From: Paraphoma chrysanthemicola
Lineage: Eukaryota > Ascomycota > Dothideomycetes > Pleosporales > Phaeosphaeriaceae
Assembly (NCBI GenBank): GCA_020744225.1
Contig: JAGMWG010000023.1
Location: 186,001 to 250,000 of the forward strand
DNA length: 64,000 bases
Reading direction: 5' to 3'
In this document: positions 56,315-64,000 of the stretch, piece after piece
Position numbering within the stretch: position 1 is the stretch's first letter
How the letters are laid out: every line of letters starts with the position of its first letter
Position numbers and translations under genes: made by a program
Notes under the pieces: generated by a model
Databases searched by the model: none
Seen by the model: the letters and a program-made list of their open reading frames with translations, nothing else
Told to the model about the DNA's origin: nothing

Positions 56315-56981
56315 ATGTCTTCCAAGCGAGCGAAGGGAACAATACCTTTCGATATCAAGATTGCAGACCCGAAGGCCAGAGTTCAAGCGTACATCGATAC
56401 CTATCAGAAAGATGTTTCATACGGTGTAAGACTCAGAATAGATACTCCAGGCCAACATAATCCCAGAGCTAACTATCGGTTATATTAAAGGGCTTCGAAG
56501 AGTCACTTATGCGCGCAATTCGCGTGATATCCGCTTCCGAAAGCACTTCTGAGGGAGAAGCTGAGGGTACAAAAGTAGACTTTGAGCTCGAGGTCGTGCC
56601 GGAGTTGTGTAATCCCATGGACAGAATGCATGGTGGCGCAATGGCCCTTCTAGCCGATATGAGTACAACGATGGCTGCAGCTCCGATCGCACGGCGAGGT
56701 TGGTGGGAATTCGGTGGCGTATCTCGGACATTGAGCGTTACATATTTACGCCCGACACATATGGGAAGCACTGTGGTTGTTGAATGTATCCTCAAGAGCG
56801 TGAGTGCAAGACTATGTGAGTGCGTCATTTCCTTCTGCGCGTTTCACCGGCTGATCCCTCGACAGCGGTCATTCAGTTTACCGCCCGAGACAAGGCTACG
56901 GGGAAAATACTCGCGCTGGCTGAGCATGGAAAGTCAGCACTGAGCGCCCAGGTACGACCGAAGGCCGACAGCCGGTTATGA
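56315..56981 (+). CDS. Hotdog-fold acyl-CoA thioesterase, peroxisomal
   Basis: Three exons (56315-56425, 56491-56815, 56866-56981) give 183 aa. The PaaI/ACOT13-type hotdog signature is clear: P-M-D-R-M-H-G-G-A-M-A-L-L-A-D, with the helix that carries the catalytic acid, then V-S-R-T-L-S-V-T-Y-L-R-P. The third exon codes I-Q-F-T-A-R-D-K-A-T-G-K and ends in Ser-Arg-Leu, a PTS1-type peroxisomal signal shared with the ligase. The enzyme frees an acid from its CoA ester, probably releasing the end product or relieving CoA trapping. Without the last exon the signal is missed: an alternative reading runs on past the GTGAGT donor to a stop at 56943. Confidence 0.9.
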
Positions 56982-57084
56982 GCCATTGGATCTCTCTAGA
57001 CCAACATTGTATCGAGCTGTCTGAACACCACAGCAAGCTTGGGGCTAGCTTGCTTGAATCTCGTCCTCAGAGGCCGCCATAGAT

Positions 57085-59469
57085 CTACCAATTCGCGAAG
57101 CCGTTGGAATTAAACATGAATTCCCCGCCGAGAAGAGAACCACCCATGAAGTCTAAGGGCCCTTGTTCCACGAAAAGGTTCTGGCTGGACATGTTCTCCA
57201 GGAACTGAGCGAGACCTTGATCCTGTGTCGGTGTGCCATCGCGCGGGAGTCCAGAGCTGAAGTCCAGACCAGCCTGCGCGAAAGCCCAGTCAAACATTCT
57301 CAGCATCCAGCGTAAAGATGGCCAGCTCTCTTGCGACCCAACTAGAAACGCGATCCCCGTGCGCACCGCTTCTTCGCTCACGAGTTTGTCACTTGGCCTA
57401 AGATCTGGCTTCAGAAGTAGTTCGATACATAAAGATATCATCGTAGCGACAGCGGTTGAGCTGCATATACTGTCAGCGAAAATTTTGTCATCGAAACTGC
57501 GTGAGCCTACAATGACATTGGCAGAAGCTGACCGACACGGTGTGTGACGGCTCTACGAACAATCGCGTCCAATTCGAAGACCGCCTTGTGTAGTAAATCG
57601 GTGAACCGCTCAAGCTCGCTCGGTTCGGCAACACAAGCTTTGCGTAGACTTCTGCAAGTCACGCATTCGAGCCGATAGCACCATGCCATTAGCGTTAAAA
57701 CCCAAATGCCTTCATCTTCCCATTGCCGGATTGATTCCATCCTTAGCGAGCGTGGTAGGGCGAGGCGCCATTCGAAAATGCTTTCAAGAAGATCCAAGGC
57801 TTGAGTTCTGTCGATCTTATTTACTGCGCATGAAAGAACAGTACTATGTGCGGATTTCCCTGCGGTATTTGGTCAGTTGTAGAGGCAGAATATGCAGACC
57901 ACGATCTTTACCTATAGCGGCAAGATTACAGAGCTGGATCATGTAGTCTTTGTGATACATTCGTATGGGTGGAAGTACATCGATCAATTCCGCAGGGCAA
58001 ACTTCGTCGTCACTGGGCCAGTCGTCTGCTGTGAGTGCCAGTGTGTCGATATCGTCTGCTCGTAAAAGTAGACTATTGTACAGGCCAGAAATACTTGATA
58101 TCACGTCGCGAACCTGCAATCTTTTAGCCCGCCTCCATGTCTAGATCAAAAGAGTCGTCATGGCATACATAGAGCGTCCACCATATGCGCTTCAATAGTG
58201 CGTAGAATCTCGCGCCAAGCTCATTGGCGATATGCCTACAGGAATCGTTGTGATCAGTCATGGTTTCAAAGTCATCGCTCGGAAATTAAGCATGCGTGCT
58301 TACTTTTTGTGCAGACCCATTCTTGTTGCAATGCGAACGGCATTGCACATCCAATAAGAGTAATCTTTGTCGCCGAAATATGATCGCCATAGAGTACCGA
58401 GCAGGAGGGAGCCTTGTAATAAGACGAGTTGGCTCTTTTCACAATTGAAGTCATACAAGAGAACAGCCCTGCGGAAAAAGGTGTCTTGCGCAGTGCTGTG
58501 ATCTGCAAAACCTGCACGGGCTAAAAGGTCTTTGCTCGTGTATGGTGTGACATTCGCCAGGAGTGTTTGAACGAGAAAGGTAGAATGCTCTTCTCGGCTG
58601 AATTGCGCTAGAAATTCACCACGATCGATGATTGGTGCATATGGGTAGGCATGTCGAAAGTAGACCTTGAACATTTCGAGACTACCAAGCATGTCAGCGA
58701 ACTGGTCGTCGCGTGGAGAATGATTGACATACCAAACCTCGCGAGGAGGCAAATTGAATACGCCCTTGGCCTGGAGATATTCCAGATCGTGCTGGTCAAG
58801 GCCACGGAGTTCATCGTCTCGACGTGCGTGTAATGCACCTCGGTCGATAATGGTGAACTTGTTGCACTCCCGCCCACCGAAAACCTCCCCGAGAATGCCG
58901 GTTGCGTTGAGACTGCTATGATACTCTAACGATTTTGACCAAGACGCTGACATATTTGTTCTTTGAGCGCGTGTACCTATTGATGTCATCTCCTGGCATA
59001 CTCTAGCCAGGACATCATCTCTGGTATCTTCAGACACGGGCGTGCCAGTGACGAAGGCGGCTTGGTCCACGTCATGGCTTGTTGGAACTGCGCCAGTACC
59101 GCCATTGCTTGGTGTCCGCGCGTGAGTTATTGTAGGCACTCTGGTATCTTCTGGGGGAGGAGTGGACGGGTGATCTATTAATTGTGAGACGGTGGAGAAA
59201 GTTTCAGGCTGCGAAGTCGATTGTGGTTCGCCATGGAAACGATTGACAGACGTGGAAGGCTGCTGGGATTGCTCATCTCTTCTTGAATTGCTGCTGACAC
59301 TGTTGAGGCGGATGCGTTTGTGCCTATTGATGGTGCGTTTTTGCCTAGGAGGCACGACGCAGTCGTCAACGCGGGAGGTACTTTTACATCGTGCACAGGG
59401 AATGCCAGTGGTGGCGGCATCACATTTGAGCTTTCGCTCACGACAGGGCCGGCACGCCTCGCCAGGCAT
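57085..59469 (-). CDS. Zn2Cys6 transcription factor (cluster regulator candidate)
   Basis: Five exons (59469-58304, 58235-58169, 58113-57912, 57859-57517, 57469-57085) give 720 aa. The zinc cluster is at residues 6-37: C-x2-C-x6-C-x8-C-x2-C-x8-C, starting A-C-R-P-C-R-E-R-K-L-K-C. A Ser/Thr/Pro-rich linker follows, then the fungal-specific transcription factor domain with Y-F-R-H-A-Y-P-Y-A-P-I-I-D and R-I-W-W-T-L-Y-V-R-D across a splice. The C-terminal region is helical. Such factors bind paired CGG triplets; the TCGG-C-CCGA palindromes upstream of all nine enzyme genes fit exactly. The last junction (donor GTCATT) is the weakest in the model. No motif copy was found in its own promoter. Confidence 0.88.
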
Positions 59470-61822
59470 GAGGTCACACTCCGATGTGCGTCGTGCACAC
59501 GCGGTGATAATATTGCTTGAGCATCGTGATGGTCAAGCCATGCCGTAGTCACGTTCCGCGCTCATTCTCCGCACACCTGGGCAGCGGGGCAGCTTCCTCG
59601 GCTTCCCCGCATATCAGCAAAGTGCATCAGCCGCACCCACACGCTACTGCAGCGTCGCATACGTTGGAAAGTTACGAAGATCGCAGAAAGTGACAATCAA
59701 ACAGAAGAAACTTAACGACCAGCTCAAAGACATTCTTTAGTCGACACCATGAGCTCTCGCGAATCTGACTCCTTGTCAATTCTGCTCACATACAAGTGGA
59801 GGCAATACTGAATATATGCAACGACTCTGGCTTTTAAAGCTGGATGGAATGTAATAACGGAACGGTGAATTGGGTTTCAAGCTGCTAAGAGGGGGTGAAA
59901 AGATTTGAACAATTCTCCTTCATCTTCTACAATACCCATCTGGCGAGTTGGTTCATCACCAATTGAACCCCTCTTCAAAGGCGCTCTAAAGAGAAGATGC
60001 TTATCGTATTTCAATCTTTACCCTTACACTCTCGACAATAATGTTGAGATGCTCATATAATTTTCATGCGGCACGCAACATGTCCGACTCAAAAATAGAA
60101 CACTGCCATTTACCAATCCCTGCCACGACTAATGCTCTTCTATCAACTGCGTGGGTGTCGCGTTCACGTCATGTACAAATCACTGCTTACACAAAGCAAT
60201 TTCTCGTCCTTCGTCCTTCTCATTTGTCTCAGCATCTCCCCAACGAAATTATCGCTCAGCAAATGCAAATACTGCCGCAGAGCTCCAACATTGAGCTCCA
60301 GATCACATCAGTCACTCTCATCGAGGCGCCAGATACTCGATATCCCGATCATGCTACACAGACGTTACGACCGCAAGAAGCACTCACTGGCCTACAACTG
60401 TCTTGCTAAGTCTTTCCAGAGGATTACCGAAGAGAGAAGACGTGCGTCGCAGAACGGATCGCTACGGAAGGTGAAAAGGGCCTTTTGATCGATCTTGTTG
60501 GGGTTCGTTCGGGGTAGATGCTTGAACTTGCAACTCTAAATTCGTAAACTCGGAGGCAGTGGGGACAGTAGCACCGGCTTCATAAAATTGAGTTTGGTTG
60601 GGAGCATACATGTCATGCAGTGGTACGGTCTCATTCTGAGACCTGCCCTCTGGACTGTTGTAACACGGCTTTACTGAATGTTATGCACATGAGTCTCTCG
60701 CCTTGTGCGACCGTAGAGAAAGTTTCCTTTGGGGAGTATGCTGGCAAACGTTACGACACGCATATGTCCAGTTGTATTATAAACTGTAGCTGAGAGAGCA
60801 TTGTAGGACCATTATGGATTCATGTTGTTGCATAGCAGGGTGTGTCGCCACGCAATGCAGAAGACCTCTCGGATAATTGGACGAATACATTATTGCAGTT
60901 AGCAGCGAAGCTCTGATGACACAAGTATGTGTCTGGCACTTTCCGAGAAAGCAATTACATCGGTCTTGCAAAGAATGTGAAAACGTGATTGTACCTGATG
61001 GTTGAGCTAACTCTATGCAAGGATAATTGAAGTCGTAGAACCATGGAATGCTACCACCCTCATAGCACAGGAATACGAATTCGAAACGCCATTATGCCTT
61101 CCATGCCACCGATAAACCTGTTTTTTCTAAACCGACAAGCCCTGTAATGCTGGAAGATGCTGTTACACAAGCAAAACCCCGTGGAATGACTCAACGTATA
61201 GCGCAGACGCCAAACGCCGTACCAAGACCCGGAAACACAAATGAGACAAGAAAAGTGGTTTGTGGTACCACAGTACCATGACCAAATGGCTTAAGGAAAT
61301 TTGTGCCTCGTTCGGAGACTCGTAAGCCACGCCTGCAACACATGCACAAGGTGCGTGGCTACAGCTCATAGGTCCCAACTTCCAAGCTAAAAACACGAAC
61401 AGAGGGCGGCGCGAAAAGATGAAGCAGACAGGAAAACCATTTGACCACGAAACAGAAGACGGGGGTGTAGGCGATAGGAAAATTGTTGGGTAGAAGAAAT
61501 CGGTGTGGTGATGCGGTCAGGCATTGCTGGTGTGACCTGACGCCATGCAGTGCCTAGTTGCATGCAGGATACATGTAGGCTATTATCGTGCGCATACGCG
61601 CGCCACGACAACGGCTGAAAGCCTGGCGTCCGAAGTCGCTGGTGCAATGTGTCCCAGGTCATTGTAATCGGTGACCGATCAGGGCTGCATGACGGCTTCG
61701 CTGACTGTGCATCTCGGATGCCGTGGGAAGTGGAGGAGTGGCGGTAGTGCGGAGGAAACGAACCTCCCGGGAGCAGACTGCCTCCGTGTTTTGTATGTTG
61801 AGTTTTGCAATGTTTTTGGGTT
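59470..61822. other. Long intergenic region right of the cluster
   Basis: No gene I can support. Plus-strand ORFs at 60041-60409 and 60132-60488 overlap in different frames. The second ends in a basic stretch (S-F-Q-R-I-T-E-E-R-R-R-A-S-Q) that could be real, but nothing else supports it. No TCGGCCCGA motif. Confidence 0.4.
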
Positions 61823-63315
61823 TTAGTAGAATATGCGGACAACCTTGTCGTCCGCTGCGTCGTCGGCGAGCTGCCAGAGTTCTTCGACTTTGCTTACTTT
61901 ACCAGTTCGGTCTTCGAAACTTTCTCCCACTCTTGTAACACAACTGAAGACCACATTCCAGCCATTTACGCCACTTGCGTAGAAAGCTTCAGCAACAGCT
62001 GCCTCTCGGCTACTATGTCGGGTCATCTTGTAAATCTGGCGCCCGTTGAAGTGCGCACCTTGAATGAATGGATTGCTGGCTTGGCATGTGGTTATGATTA
62101 GTGTATACTCAAGATCAGTGGCTTCTAGCGCGTCCGATTTCTGTTCGCTACACTGATGGCAGGTTCCTGCGTAGCCGCCATCAATAGTGTGACCCGCAGA
62201 ACAGTCGTACACATCATCGTCCGTTGGCGTGGTGAGGGCTTTAGAGACGCAGAGTTTGGGTACTTCCAGGCTGACTGGTCTAGCGTCCAGCATTGGCGAG
62301 AGTTCCGTTGAGTCAATTCCAGAACCCTCCAAAGCATTTATTTGCTTCAATAAGCTTCGGGCTGGTTTCCCGTACCAAATATCTGTGTCGCCTTTCCTTA
62401 AGAGCCAAGAATTCTCTTTATAATCTGCTGCTCCATGGCCATGACGCGTCACGAGAGTGTTGCGCTTGGAAGGTTCGATCCTGATGATCCGACTATGCTC
62501 ATGGACCGAATCACCAGAGTAATTGATAGGAATAAGCGCGCCAGGCGAAGCTACCTCCTCGTCTGGACGGTAAGGTGTCTCCAAGTGTGTCAAGAACGGG
62601 GCGGGCGCCGGTGGAGGAGGAGGAGGCGGAGGTGGTGGCGGTGGTGGCGGTGGCTACACAGTCAGTGTTATGATCGTGTATACGAGGAAGAACGTACTGG
62701 TGGTGGAGGAGGGGGCGGAGGAGGGGGAACAAATCCCGCGGGGTTCAAGGGCGGGGGTACCCCTGGTGGAGGTGGAGGCTGATATTGTCAGTGGCGTGAT
62801 ATCAAAGAGAGTCAAAATGTAAAGGGCAAAAGCATACAGGTGGAGGCGGCTAAATATCTAGGTCAGCTCGCGTACTCATGAAAAAAGCAAACATGGTGGC
62901 TCACTGGAGGTGGATCTCCATGATTCTCCGCGGTGTGCCTGTTGACACGATACGGCAGAGTTGAAAATGGTACAAAGCCGATTGGAAGCTGTCCAAGGTT
63001 GCCATGTCGCGGAGATACCAGTGGACCTTCTTCATTCGACTTAGGGCTTATGACTGGCTCGAAAGTCTCGCCGTTTGTGACAGTTGTGCCAAGTTTGTGA
63101 AGGTCATTGGCTGCGATGCCTTGAGATTGTCTGGTAGAGCACCCAAAAGACTCATCTTGTACTGAATAAGGCTTCAAAGGCATTGAATTCCTGAAAGCCG
63201 ATTTCTCCAGCAAATCCTGGTTCGGCGGCTGATGCAATAATCGATAGCCAGCCGTAACCATTTCTGCGAGAGGAGGCTCGTGGTTTACGATTACAAGATC
63301 GTCGGGTTCATCCAT
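61823..63315 (-). CDS. Polyproline-linker protein of unknown function
   Basis: Four exons (63315-62905, 62849-62838, 62778-62698, 62653-61823), all joined in phase 0, give 444 aa. The N-terminal about 135 residues are polar (M-D-E-P-D-D-L-V-I-V). A proline-only or proline-rich linker of about 45 residues is coded by three separate exon parts. One is a 12-nt micro-exon coding four prolines. The C-terminal domain (about 185-444) begins near I-P-I-N-Y-S-G-D and has C-x15-C-x2-C (D-C-S-A-G-H then T-C-H-Q-C), R-H-S-S-R-E-A-A-V-A-E-A-F and W-N-V-V-F-S-C-V. I do not recognise the family. The micro-exon may be skipped, since the frame is kept either way. The G-G-T/G-G-C-rich DNA may be length-variable. 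Confidence 0.65.
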
Positions 63316-64000
63316 ATGACCCAATTGAAACAATCAAGTGAAGATATTCAGAAGTCGAATCTGATGGAATGGAGCGAAATATGCGTATAAGGCTTCACCT
63401 AAGGCCGGATGCGGCGGATAGAGAAAGTTGACAATGGGCCGAGAAGGACGCAGCATATTTATTATACAGCACTTCTGCTTCGCTCCGGGGAAGCAGTGGC
63501 TCCGTTACAATTGGCCGAATGAATGAGGCTTTGCCCAGGCTGTCGGATCCGTCATGCGTGACAGTACATGCCCTTGCAAAAATGGACAACAAGCCACGCA
63601 CGGACTAAGACGTTCCAAGCTTGAAGCGTGGCGTGTACTTGTGGGCGTAAGCCTTTTGACAACGCAAATATAGTCATACTTGAGACCATTTCGTCTCGAA
63701 TGTGTAGCGGTACACTGGAGACACGACTGTTTAGAGTAGAGTAGATACCCTTGCTCTCAGTGAAGCTCGTGGTGAAGGGATCCCGGACCTTGCGTGCATT
63801 CCCCCACGAGGTGCCGAATAGTCGTAGTAAGATCGACGAATGCCTCACTCTAGAATTTAGTCGTCCGGTCATTGTCGATCTCCTCGACGAGGCGAAAAGG
63901 CTGAGGAGCCGAGCATTCGTCTTTGACATGCCTAATTCAACGCCTTAGCCCTGTGATCGACAATAAAAGTGAGGCGGCCCGGTATCGCCCAAGAACACGG
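63316..64000. other. Right edge; degenerate coding-like sequence
   Basis: Minus strand, about 63930-63770: a frame reads P-F-R-L-V-E-E-I-D-N-D-R-T-T-K-F, then TAG, then A-F-V-D-L-T-T-T-I-R-H-L-V-G-E-C, then TGA. Both stops could come from C-to-T changes. It may be the tail of a decayed gene starting outside the window. A 125-aa ORF in another frame (63552-63929) is less protein-like. Confidence 0.3.

Noticed and set aside
39641..59469. Reading the cluster as a classical polyketide, peptide or terpene biosynthetic cluster
   Set aside because: No ketosynthase, condensation, adenylation-thiolation megasynthase or terpene cyclase motif is present. The only adenylating enzyme is a stand-alone CoA ligase with a peroxisomal signal.
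1..64000. CRISPR arrays, operons, ribosome binding sites or phage elements
   Set aside because: The sequence is intron-rich fungal nuclear DNA; no spaced direct-repeat array or bacterial-type signals were seen.

Overview
The window reads as nuclear DNA of a filamentous ascomycete (Pezizomycotina). Most genes are split by 45-75 nt introns with GT..AG ends, and the families are typical of moulds: HET domain, NmrA-like proteins, an AA9 polysaccharide monooxygenase with CBM1, Zn2Cys6 regulators, Pth11/rhodopsin-type membrane proteins and a secreted M28 aminopeptidase. The species cannot be read from the sequence; a dothideomycete-like genome is only a guess. Exon boundaries below were built by hand from splice signals and frame continuity. 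Nearly every model closes to a whole number of codons, but none has transcript support.

Left part (1-31 kb): a truncated NmrA-like gene, a DUF1772 membrane protein, a secreted BBE-type flavin oxidase, a rhodopsin-like 7-TM protein, a secreted leucine aminopeptidase, an NTF2-like protein, a caspase-like protein with C-terminal membrane helices, a DUF6594 protein, a short-chain dehydrogenase, an AA9+CBM1 enzyme and a coiled-coil/DUF protein. A block of conserved housekeeping genes follows: a SAP30-like Sin3-binding protein, mitochondrial Mdj1 (DnaJ), an HD-domain 5'-nucleotidase-like protein and augmin subunit HAUS6. A second NmrA-like gene ends this part.

Middle (31-39 kb): a gene-poor stretch with short tandem repeats, a decayed ORF carrying an in-frame stop and a small orphan ORF. 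Then come a HET-domain gene, an F-box-like gene and a CoA-binding-fold gene.

Right part (39.6-59.5 kb): a contiguous cluster of ten genes. They are an AtuA-like protein, an AMP-forming CoA ligase, a cytochrome P450, a CaiB/BaiF CoA-transferase, two SDR proteins, an HSL-type alpha/beta hydrolase, a Baeyer-Villiger monooxygenase (15 exons), a hotdog thioesterase and a Zn2Cys6 regulator. There is no PKS, NRPS or terpene synthase, so it looks like a catabolic (or tailoring) cluster. A logical order is hydroxylation (P450), oxidation to a ketone (SDR), oxygen insertion (BVMO), ester or lactone opening (hydrolase), then CoA activation and peroxisomal processing. The ligase and the thioesterase both end in a PTS1-like Ser-Arg-Leu. 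A palindromic TCGG-C-CCGA site, a classic zinc-cluster half-site pair, lies upstream of all nine enzyme genes: four exact copies and one core variant, mostly in shared divergent promoters. This cluster and its apparent regulon are the main discovery candidate.

Right end (59.5-64 kb): a long stretch without clear genes, then a polyproline-linker protein of unknown function and degenerate coding sequence.
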